NCBI GenBank assembly: GCA_000827495.1
Contig: KN817584.1
Span: 71,637 to 135,636, forward strand
DNA from: Hypholoma sublateritium FD-334 SS-4
Lineage: Eukaryota > Basidiomycota > Agaricomycetes > Agaricales > Strophariaceae
Length of the DNA: 64,000 nt
Direction: 5' to 3'
Positions within the stretch are counted from its first letter, which is position 1. Each line of letters begins with the position of its first letter. Below, piece by piece: positions 47,793 through 58,833 of the stretch. The notes beneath the pieces are model-generated. The model saw only the letters and a program-made list of their open reading frames with translations. It searched no databases and was not told the origin of the DNA. The position numbers and the translations under genes are program-made.

Positions 47793-50030
47793 TACCGCCC
47801 TCAGGGACGCTAGGCGCGTGCTTAGTGCAGATCCTTGTCAATGCCGATGAAGGAGGAAGGACTCATCGCCTTAATCTATTAATAGATTTACGTACGGTTG
47901 ATCTAATATTATAACGCATTGCTGCGCCAGCTGCGCCTTCCCTCGTCTCCGTCGACGCGATGTCGGTGGCTGAACATGGGCGAGCTGCGGACAGGTTCAA
48001 CCTCGATGAAATTATCTCGTACTGTTCAGTCATGTACTTGATAGAGTCACACTGTCATATAGTGTCTCAAAGGAAAATTCATAAGAAAAAAAGTACAATA
48101 TACCGATATACGCCCACAATATGTAGCTTAGTAGAAGACGCAACTTCACTGCAGCGTAAGACGGAGTCACGGGTGAAAAATAAATCCTCGCAAAAGGTCC
48201 ATGCAAGGCTGCATCCGCAGCGCGAAGAACTCTGTGCTTACTAGCCTCAACTGCGCTTGAGAGGATGTTTTTTATTCACTTTTAAAAACTGGGAATAGCG
48301 TAAAAATATCCAGTAAAAATGTCGTGATACACCGGGCAGCCCCACTTTAGTCTAAAATATACCGGATCATTTATGGTCCGCGCTATTCAAAGGCTGTCAA
48401 CGCCTCAAAAGTTGTCCCTCTGTATCTCAGCGTGGCTGCGCCTCACCCGTCGTCATCTACATATATTAGTAGGCAGTGGTAGTATGAGTACGCGGCCTCC
48501 CTCTTCGTGGTGCTCGCGCCATTTGAGGCCACATTTCCGCGCCCAGATAGGATTGGGTCCGCCGCCCACGTTCCGGAGGAACGACTACGCCTGAGGCCTG
48601 AGCATTCGCTCCGAGTGCATTCTAAATTCCTCGAACATAGCTCCTGCCTTCAACGCGTCGACCAAGGATTTCTACACCACTACACACGCGCACTACGTCT
48701 GCACCATATCACACAGGAGCGGCGAGGGGACAGCGAAACGCACAGAAAGCATTGGGCGCAGACGCGCAGGGGACATGTGTATAGGGAAGTCAAAGTCAGT
48801 CGCCGTTGCGCGATACCAGCCGAATGGGAGCGACGAGGGCAATTATGGACTAAGGTCGGGATATGCCCGAGGGACATGTTCAACTGGGGGTAGCACGACA
48901 TGCGCACCCAGCACCGAGACATAGGATGTTTACTGTTCATCACTATTCACGCGTATTACGTGGTCGGCGATGGGGAGGCACGTCTACTGTCGGGAGCTGG
49001 GCGGATGCGTCGCAGATGGCCAGCGCGTCGTAGACAGGAAGGGGAAATCATTGGCAAAGAAAAATCCCTACGTCACGGGCAGGTGGGGTGTAGCGAAGAG
49101 ATAGCGACGGACATGGATAGAGTCAGATGGGCGGGGGCGCGGTCGGCAGAAGTGCGACACCACGACTGGAGCCGCCGCCCGTCGGATATGCGGCCCAGGA
49201 ACGACAAATGAGCTGTGCGCGGTGTCAGCGAGGTTGAGCGAGCGACGCAACGTAGATAGACAAGGGACGTATTGACATCCAGGTGAGTGAACCGCTGGTC
49301 CACGCGGATGGGCAGAGATGGGCAGATGGGCTGCACGGCGAACGCTGGGCGGATGTTGATTGGGATCGCATGAGGGGATCAACATCCATCAACGACGACA
49401 GGCTAGGCAGACGGGTCACGGAACTTAGTTGCTTTGTCTGACATGAGCACATCCTTCAGAGACGAACAGCATACAGGTACGAAGAGATAAACCGATAAGA
49501 TATAACAGACAGATAAAAAGTTATTAGAACCAACGGAGGTATGCTGGGGTCAAGATGCCGGTGAAGTTGGAACTAGTTGGAACGTTGTTTGAGCTTGAAG
49601 CTCAAACATGTGAACGGTTTGAACGCGAGTCGGAGGACCACGGACCGGAGCTTGCGTATGTTTGGTCCCGGGCACATTGCCGACCTCCGCGCTCTCCGCG
49701 AGCGCAGCAACATTCTGGCAACACACTCAAAACACACTCCACTTTTTTTCTGCCTCCTCGTAGGTCGCACTCTGCACAGCTGGAATGAACAGCATGACTT
49801 GTACGAGTGTTTCTGAAGCCTCCTACTACTACTAAAGCTGACGTGACTCACACTCCGCCGCAGCCTCGCTTTCAATTTTCAACACGCACTTTGAGCACCA
49901 GACGCGCTCTCCGCGAGGATGTCAATAGGGTGCCATCTTCCCTCCTTCTGCGTGGTACGTCGCTCCGTCGTACTACAATATTTCAGCTGATCGTCCTACA
50001 GTACCTTTGAAAGCGTCCTGAACCGGCCTA
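47793..50030. repeat. repeat-rich tract without supported gene
   Basis: 48520-48580 resembles other CT-rich block modules (CAGATAGGATTGGGTCC). The repeat core GGACCGGAGCTTGCGTATG lies at 49642. The 48900-49400 part is purine-rich. No gene seen. Confidence 0.4.
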
Positions 50031-50557
50031 CTGTAGCAAATTAAATAGTTCGGCCGTCACGCGTCACACGCGAAGTGGATGTGGCCGAATTTCGTTCTGT
50101 GTCCCGGGTCACACCATGAATGGCCGAATTTTTTCAAAAAATTGTCCTGTCCCCCAAGTTACGGGTTTTTGAGAGTTTTCTCGTTATTGTTAGGGACACA
50201 CTGCTTATAAGCTTATTTTTGGCCTGGATAGTATTGAAAATCGAACGTGAAGTTACTAGAGGCTTGAAACATAGAAATATATGTGAAGGACTCAATTTTT
50301 GCACAATTTCAGCTATTTTTAAGTTAAAAAAAAAGCAAAATCAAATGGGGTTCAATGGCTTTACAGACAATTTCTGTTCATCTGAGTAGCATTCCATAGG
50401 ATAGTGCACAGGAAATACACTGCCAAAATGAACTGGCCGAATTTTGTTTGGCCGGATTTTTGACATGTCCCGCGTCACGTCTGAGTTGGCCGGGTATCAA
50501 AATTCGTCCACCTTGTCCCGCGTCACACCCCCGGCCGAACTATTTAATTTGCTACAG
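50031..50557. mobile_element. 527-bp MITE with 25-bp terminal inverted repeats and TA target duplication
   Basis: The first 25 bp (50031-50055, starting CTGTAGCAAATTAAATAG) are the exact inverted copy of the last 25 bp (50533-50557). A TA dinucleotide flanks each side (50029-50030 and 50558-50559), the target duplication of Tc1/mariner-type transposases. Inside, GGCCGAATTTT and GTCCCGCGTCAC-type motifs recur near both ends as subterminal repeats. The centre is AT-rich; the open frame 50120-50389 has no transposase motifs. Non-autonomous element. Confidence 0.85.
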
Positions 50558-53287
50558 TAATGCCTCTCCGATCACCATATCGTGCTGAAACGCCGCCATT
50601 CTGCATGACTCCCACCGCCGTCGCTGCTCACGCTAGACGCGGGACTGTGACTCTCCGTGCGGTGCCTCTTTCACGGGCGTGAAATGCTTCGTCACTGCAT
50701 CGATCTTGCGTTGTCTCCCTTCGTTGGCCACGACGTCGTCCGTCTACCACTAGGCGCCCGCCACCACGCGCGTTTTGTCTCCCGCTTCTCGACGCTCCAT
50801 TGGATTCTGTCAAGTACGACCGGTCCTCAGCCGAATGCGAAGATTCTTCCAAACCAAGCGGCCAATAAGAACGGCGGGTGGGACACGCTTCGCGCAGGAA
50901 TGTCGATATTGGTTCACGCGAGCCGCGTGAATGCGCGATAGGCGCAGTATGGATGCCGGTACGCAGTCCCCGTCGTCGTGCTGCTCTCTCCGCTTGACGT
51001 CACCTTTGTTCGCAGATAGGACTGGTCCCCGTCCTACATTCGCCGCATCGTGTATCTCTACAGATGCCTGTTAATGAGTGTCTGTGCACTCAAGGGCGGC
51101 GCGTCATTTACGCGCTCGTATGCTCGCCGGTCGCCTACCGTACATGCGATGTCAGTGCACCGCGCATCTCCTCGGAACAGACAAGCGCATGCGCATATAC
51201 GTAGTCCACACGGCCCCAGCATAGCGCATGCCCTGATGTCCCGCAGGACTGGAAGGCTCACTCCGGGCGCGATCACTACGGGTGCCTTTGTTCGTCTATC
51301 TGGCGCCCGTCTACCTCTGCAGCTCTCCGCGATGGCTATCCCAAGACAGATCTACCTGTGCGCTGGCATGCCTCTCCTCATCCGCAACCTGCATCAGCCG
51401 CATCGCCCCGCATCGCTGCGCCTTCTCCCACTCGTGATCGTCTACACGCGGATTGGGGTGAGCAGCTGGACACCCACCGCGTTGAGCTTGCCGCCTCGTC
51501 TGTGGAAAGGGCGCATGCGCCGCTTCTCCTCACAGCTGTGGGCCGTATGTCTCTAATCGGCCACTCACGTGTATGAGCTGATACAGATGGTCACCCCAGT
51601 TCGGACGCGATACATCTTCCCCATCGCCACGTCGGACGATACCGCCGTCATTCAACACGCCAAAGCTCTTCCTCCACCGGCATCTGCAACGACAACACCA
51701 GATTCCCCTCACATCCCTGCGAGCAGACGCGCCGTAGCTCCCGTCCCTCCTCGCGACCGCCTTGTCACGCCGCCCATCTTCCTTGCACATCACCTCTCTC
51801 CTGGACCCCATTAGCATAGCTTCAATCGCTGTCACGAGTCCCTCCCCACCCCACCGTCCGCTTCACTCGCCTAGAATAGATCTCCTACACCCCTCGTCGC
51901 ATACACTGCCGGAGAAGCACTGATATGCGCACAACACGCCGCCACCACCGCGAGACGCCCATCACCCACCCCGCCGCCGCTCAATCAGCATGGTAGTCGC
52001 CCCTTTGAGCATCACTGGCTAAATACGGCCCTTCATCGATTCATCAAGCCCCAGTCCGGCCTTCCCTGAGGCAGTGTTGCGTCGCCCAGCGCCGCCGCCG
52101 CCGCCGTCCGGACATTCGACCCGCCGGCGCTATTCTACATGTCCATCCCGCTGCACGCCGTAATGACCTCCGCGCCCTGCATCTTACCCCGGAAAAGTGG
52201 CATGTACGCCGTATATATATATATCTCCCGAACCGGTATAGACTTTGTCTGTGTCGTAGCTCCGCTCCGCCTGTCTCCGGGCTCTCTCTGGGCATATCTT
52301 CGCCTCTTCTCCATGCCCGCCTCTGCTGCCGCACGTCGTCATGTACCCGCTCCGTCTACTGGCCACGCCGTCCATCTTCCGCCCGTATTCGACAGCTGGA
52401 ACCAGGAACCAAGGCCGGAGGAGGTGACACTCAGCGAGCAGTACCCCTTATCTTCCTTGCATCCTAGAACCCGGTGCGCCATTTCCTACATTGTGGCGCT
52501 GCTGCAACTTACACCCTGTTTCTATCTATGTAGGCCACGGATTCAGCGCACTCTCAGGAATCCCCGCCGCACACCACGGCACGCGCCCTTACGCAGACCA
52601 TAGACGCATATACGCACCATTTCGCGGCCCCCGCCGCGCGCCGCGGCCTCTTAGGCGCGCGCTGTCCCGCCTCAGCTGCGATTCCACCAGATCACTTTCC
52701 TTAAACCCCGTGGCTCATGTTTTCAGCTACTGTTGATTCTGCCCGCCATCTGTACCTACGTCGTGTGGTACTTCCTTACTCATTGCGTGTCTGGGATACG
52801 CACGTTTTTATCTTATTACAACACAATTTAAAACATTAACCATCCATCGCAATTGTTGGCTCTGCTGACAAAATGACTCGGAATCTCGCACCACTGGCAA
52901 CTGAACTAAGTTTAATCAAGAATCACATATTCACAGCTTCAACGGACGGATGGTACATACCGCAGCTTGCTACTGCATTATGATCATCTCAATACCTGGG
53001 TCCAGTCGCATACTAGAAGTGATCGAGAAGTGATGGAAGTGTAGGTTAATGCGGAACGAGAGCATCAATTGTTTGATCAACATTTTTTTGCGGTGTAAGA
53101 GAAGCTAATAGAATAGTAAAGATAATCTTGTAAATATGCTTACATTCAATTTTCATCATCAGTAGATATTGCTACCATCTAATCTTGATGTTATCCTATC
53201 TACATCTACATCAAGGACAGTCCAGCCTCCATGTTTCAACATCGAACAGTTATGAGAACACACTTATTTGGTTATCAACCAGGCCGC
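50558..53287. repeat. CT-rich repeat block with long duplicated module
   Basis: About 51525-52230 is a diverged duplicate of about 56735-57510: shared phrases include GCCGTATGTCTCTAATC, CGCGAGACGCCCATCACCC and GACCTCCGCGCCCTGCATC, in the same order. 52980-53055 carries the CTCAATACC...GGAAGTGTAGG block of the heptahelical promoters. No gene supported. Confidence 0.55.
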
Positions 53288-53295
53288 TATAAAAT
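53288..53295 (+). promoter_or_regulatory. TATA box of heptahelical gene at 53340
   Basis: TATAAAAT 52 bp upstream of the ATG. Confidence 0.55.
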
Positions 53296-53339
53296 CTGAA
53301 CACAAATACCTCAGGGTGTATACATCCTCTCCCACCATT

Positions 53340-54586
53340 ATGTCAATTGCTATTTCTGATCAAAAGGCATTACTCAGTGGATTTTTCCATTCTGAAATGC
53401 TAAACACTCTTTTGTTGGGTATATCTGCCTCACCACTGTTCCATTGTATTGTATAAATTGATATATTTCATCCTTCAATCAACAGGAATCTACACTCCCC
53501 TTTATCTTGGGACAGTGTACATATACAGTGAGAAATTTCTCTCAGCAACTATTGTTTTTCTTCTTTTAACAATAGTTGATGTATAAATAGTGACCAGAAA
53601 ATCTCCAAAAAACCAAATAGTCCTTGGATTAATCACAGCATTATATGTGCTCAGTGTTATTGGAGGCCTCATAATATGGGTAGACCTCAACCTCCTTATT
53701 GGAACAAGTGGGGAGTCGAGGTCAGAAAGCCTCTCCGCAGAATTCAATGCATTTAGTAGTCCACACAATCTGCTGTTGGTCAATTTAACCCAAAACTTAC
53801 CCCCCATTTTGGCTGACGGATTACTTGTGAGCACTGAGATGCCTCTGGAATGCTGTTTATCTTTTTCTAAAGTTTCACAGATTTGGCGGTGCTTCAAAAT
53901 CTACAATAACTCATTTCGAATCATTGCACTGTCATTGCTCCTCTTCTTGGCTGAGATTGGTAAGATTTCAGTGAGTCCGTTCAAGATTGGACACTTATAC
54001 TACTTTTTCAGCTCTCTATTTAACTGTAACAGTGCTTGATGGTATACCAACTATACAACTAACAGTCGCAACCCATAATGGTTTAATAAGTGCTGCTCTG
54101 TTTACGACACTGGCAGTGACGTTATGGACAACCAGCCTCATTGCATATCGCATTTATTCCGCTTCAACGCATATTCTTAATGGGGCAAGGCCTCGTTTCT
54201 ACAATATACTGGAAATAATCATACAAACCTCATTCATCTACTCGCTTACATTGGTGATGAACGCGGTGTTAGCGGCTATTCCGCCAAATCAGGGAAACCC
54301 ATGGACATTTTTAACGGCCTCAAACTACATAGCCACCATCTTCCTTGGTGTAGCGGTAGGTCAGCCAGATAATATGATATAACAATTAGCTCACTATGTT
54401 TAGGGTATTGCACCCACGCTCATGGTAGCTCGAGTAGCCCTTTTGTCAAATTCAATAGTTGCAGACACTGGAGAAACAACAATTGGTGTCTCTGCCATTC
54501 AATTTGGAGAGCAAAATCCCAGTCCAAATGCAGGTGAAGCTGTGCATTCCAATTCCATGTCAGAAGGAGAAACGAGCTCAACATAG
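53340..54586 (+). CDS. heptahelical membrane protein, family copy H, 320 aa
   Basis: Exons 53340-53418, 53486-53527, 53591-53826, 53881-53959, 54012-54355, 54404-54586 (963 nt, intact). Exon 1 is the shortest (79 nt: MSIAISDQKALLSGFF), lacking four codons of the N-terminus. Exon 2 reads GIYTPLYLGTVYIY, with Val in the usual Met position. Landmarks kept: ADGLLIWRCFKIYNNSF, LWTTSLIAYRIYSAS, EIIIQTSFIYSLTLVMNAV, GIAPTLMVARVALL. The tail is different from D-F (ending EGETSST). The intron 5 donor is GTAGGT. It is the most isolated copy, about 9 kb from its nearest relative. Confidence 0.88.
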
Positions 54587-57500
54587 GCAATAGAATGGTT
54601 GGTGACCTGGCAGCTGACTTGTTCCACTTTTCCAATGTAATTTTGTGCAATTAATATTCTATGTATAGATTGATACATTGACCCTTACTGAACTAGCCTG
54701 ACGATGAGTTACTGAGTATAACTGCTCCGTCCCTCGGGCTCTCTCCACTACACGATGGGACATCAAAATAATGTCACTCCTTTCTGGTTGGCCGTCGGTC
54801 GTATGTGCGCGTAAGATATGCTTTCAAGACTAGCCTGAGATGAAGGGGAGCAGCGGCCTGAGAAAAATGTGAAATAATTCTAGGCGGGGGCGAGGCAGGT
54901 ATGGACGCTGGAGGATTAGGTCAAGATAGAGTTGTCATTGATTCATTCTATTTAATTTTCTATCGAAATTGGCGCCCTGTGTTCCTCCTAAGCTGAACCT
55001 GGCGTACTTCGTCGCCATGTCGTTCGCCTCAAGTTCGCCTGCTCCCTACGTTTCAAACTGGTCTCAGATCGCTGGAATCTACACCGATACCGAGGACATT
55101 GTACTCACCGTAACTGCTGATGCACGGCGGTCATCGTCTGAGCTCTTCTCCAGCCATGTATCCCAGAAATGCGCTACTTCTGTTCCCTCCGTCATCTATG
55201 CAGCTTTGTGTAGTACGGGTAGCCTTCCCATTGCACAGCTCGATACCGGCGCCAATGACTCATCTCACCAGTCATTCCCCTGCACCCAATTGAAAATTCA
55301 GCGTCCGCACTCTTGACGCAAATATTCGACCGAAGGCGCACAGTGCGCGTGCGCGGGCCGGGCGGAGTGCGGAGTTTGGATCTTTCGTAGATAGTCGCGC
55401 TTGATTGTTTGTATGGTTCTTTACCGTTTGAACGGGGTATCGAATACTAGGACGTCAAAGTTCTACAACTCTTATGTTTACTACGTCCATCATGGATTCG
55501 TGTCCTGCTGAAAACCTCACACGCCGTCCTCTGCATCTCCGCACTGTGTCCATCCCGCTACGCGCCGTAATCACCTCCGCGCCTTGCATCGCATCTCGCA
55601 AACACAGCACGTACACCGCCTTGCCTCTCCTCTATGTCCATCTCTGCACCACACCCATTGCTACATTCTGCACCCGCTCCGTCCGCTGGCCACGCCGTTC
55701 ATCCACCGCCTGTTTCCCTACCCCCGTTCTGATATACAAATTTCAGAGTTTCAACACACGTCAAGGATCTACCCGGGGCGAATTTACCGACGCACCGTGC
55801 CATGCAGCATGCTACAAGGTGCGTCCTCTGCGCTATCCCAGAACGCGGGTGCATAAATGTACCGCGTCATGTCCCCAGCAGCGCGCGCACAGTCCCGCCT
55901 CGGCCCACGGGATCGCGTGAGTCACGACAGTGCACAGAGGATCGGGGCGCAGACGGGGCTCAACTAACTCAGTCCTCGTACGGCTTGTGTCTACGCCAAT
56001 ATCCCACTGACAGTATACAATGCGATGAAGACCACGCGTGGAGCACGCGGTGCATCTGCGTCGCTGATTATGTACTGTGTCGACGCACAGCCGTGGCGCG
56101 ATTCCTGAGCAAGACATAGACGAGGGGCAGTACTCCTCCTCTGGAGCGCCGCGCGGCGGTCTTGCGGCAAGGACTCGGATGTGAGAGTGGACGGTGCGCG
56201 GAGGTGAGAGGGGACAGTGCGCGGAGGGGGGGATGGCAAGCGTGCGCGATACAACACCGAGCGTTGTCGCAGCGGATTTCAGTCGATATCTGTGGATATA
56301 TCGACGTCATAACCTCTTTCCTCTACACGTCTGTCCCGCCGCGCTCCTTGTTTACCTTTGCGCGCTGAAACTCATTCCCAAAACGTCTTGTGTACACTAC
56401 CAATACATTGCGATGGCCTTACACTTTGTCTGTGTTTGTTCGCAGCACCGCGGGGTCCAGATATCACCTCTCCACGCATGTCATCACGTCTCTTCCAAGT
56501 TCCGCCGCACGCCGCTCACCGACGACCTCACGCACGCGGTGGTGTAGCCTCTCTAGCGCTGAGTTGCGTCACACCACTCCGCATCCCCTGACAAATGCTC
56601 GTGCAGGCCTCACTGCTGCGCCTGACACGTATATGCGCCCTTCAGCCACATGTCACGGCCATAACCGCCGACGGCCGGACTCACAGAATCGCCTTCAATC
56701 CGCGCTGCAGGCGCCTGACGCGCACTTTCCCAGTGCCAGTTCTCCTCACCGCTATAGGCCGTATGTCTCTAATCCGTCACTCAATCTGACTCGTACAAAG
56801 CTGATGTAGATGTTCCTCCAAGTTTGGACGCAATACATCCCTTCCATCGCCACTTCGCACTGCGTTGTCATTCGATCCACCATCGCTCTTTGACCACCGG
56901 CATCTGCGTCGACCACGCTGTATTCCCCTCACATCCCTCCACAGCGACGCGGTGTAGCTCCCGTATCTCCCGAGGCCGCTTTTCCACGACACATCCATCT
57001 TCTCCCTCGCGTATCGCCTATGTTTTTCCGTCAGCGCTTCAGCCGTGAACCTCGCCGGCATCGCCTCAATCGCTGTCGTCATTAGTCCCTCCCCCCCCCG
57101 CCGTCGACCTCATTCACTCAGGCCATAACGGCTGTGACCGTCTCGCCTTCTCTATCTACCTCTCTCGTTGTAGACACTTCCGGAGAAACACTGACATGCG
57201 CACAACACGACGCCACTGCCGCGAGACGCCCATCACCCGCCCCTCCGCCATATTATCAGCATCACTCAGTTGAGCATCATTGGCTCGTCCGAATTAACTA
57301 CGACATTTCATCAAGTTCAAGCTCGGCCTCCCCCTCACCCTCGTCGCGTCGCCCAATGCCTCCGCCGCCGCATTCGCCAACCTGTCCTTAACAGGGCCGG
57401 TCATTCGACCCGCCGTCGCTATTCCACTCGTCCTCCCGCTACACGCCGTGATGACCTCCGCGCCCTGCATCTTACTCCGGAAAAGTAACAAGTACGCCGC

Positions 57501-58833
57501 ATATATCTCCAGGACCAGTATGTATAGGCTTCTTATGTGCTTCGACATTGCTCCACCCAGCCCGCCTCCGGGATGCCGTCTCTGCTGCCGCACGCCATCG
57601 CTGCGTCATGTACCTGCTTCGTCTGCTGGCTATGCCGTCTACCTGGAATCAATAGCTGGAGCCTCGTGCCGGAGAGGACATTGCATTCACTGTCTCACCG
57701 ATTCGCAGCGGTCGTCTGACAGGGCGCTTCTGCTCCTGATGCAAATTTCCAGATGCACCCATTCCCTGTTTTATCTACACGAAGTCGTACCTCTGCCTTC
57801 TCATCACCCGCCACGTCGCCGACCCATTTACCGGTCGACCCCTACATCCAACTCTATCCAGCTATTCGTGTTGAATGTTGGTCATTGACTAGTCCTTTGT
57901 AAGCCTGCGCCTGCACTCACCTGGTGCAGCACGCGCTCTCTAAGTCTCTCGTCTCCCATGCTCAGCTTCGACCGGTGACCTGCTTCGAGTTTCGTGCGTC
58001 ACCTTCTGCAACTGTTCTCCGTGCGCTGCTACTGCACCTCTCACCCGGTCTTATCTACGCATGTCAGAGATCAACGCGCGTATACAATCAAAGGGCCTCC
58101 GCCGCCATAATTCTCGAGGGCGCATTCACCGCCGAACCGTCCCGCGCTGCACACGACGGCGCATCCTCGGCGCTGTCCCTGAATGTAGACCACGAGTGCA
58201 TATGCACCGTCCCGCGGCCCCAGTTCTGGGGCGCGGTTGCTTCTTTGGGGTGTGGAGACCCGCCTCGCTTGCGATCCCATGATGCGTAGCGCAGTGCTGC
58301 TTCTGCCGCCCATGTAGACACAGCCATCGCTGTCGTCCCAGACGCAACCCACGGGCTCGCGTAATTTGCGACGGTGCTCATCCGCGCGAGATGCAGACGG
58401 GATCAACCAAATCGGACCTCGCAAGGCCCGCCGATGCGATGCGGGCCACGCGCATCAACGGTACATATGTACTATGCCGGTGCGCGGCGGCGCCACGATT
58501 CCGATGCGGGATAGCCTCCCATGGAGCGCGGCTCCGGGTGGTGGCGCGATGAGGACCCGGAGGCGCGAAAATACAGCGCGGAAGGGAGATAATGAGTAGC
58601 AATGAGTGCGTGTGATACGCGCCAAGGGGCGTCGCGGAAGTCAAGTCACGTACGGACCTGTTGCTTTTTTCTGATACGAATAAAATCCGTCTGCTTTCTA
58701 CATAAATTGCTCAAGTTATTCATATCGTTTCCGAAGCCAAATCTTTTCTTTTTTCATAACAGCATAGGGGATTCCGGCGACTAATATACGTGTTGTGGAC
58801 AGTACCTAGTAGATTTTGCAACTTATTTTCCTT
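54587..58833. repeat. repeat tract between copy H and the ADP-ribosyltransferase gene
   Basis: Three repeat modules are visible: about 56285-56575 (copy at 62865-63130), about 56735-57510 (copy at 51525-52230), and about 55530-55620, a third diverged copy of the CGCCGTAAT-ACCTCCGCGCC part. A 99-codon frame from ATG 55018 (MSFASSSPAPYVSNWSQIA) has slightly protein-like composition but no recognisable domain. No gene supported. Confidence 0.5.

Noticed and set aside
50120..50389. 89-codon frame inside the MITE
   Set aside because: AT-driven, Lys/Phe/Ile-rich, no DDE or helix-turn-helix motif; the element is too short for a transposase.
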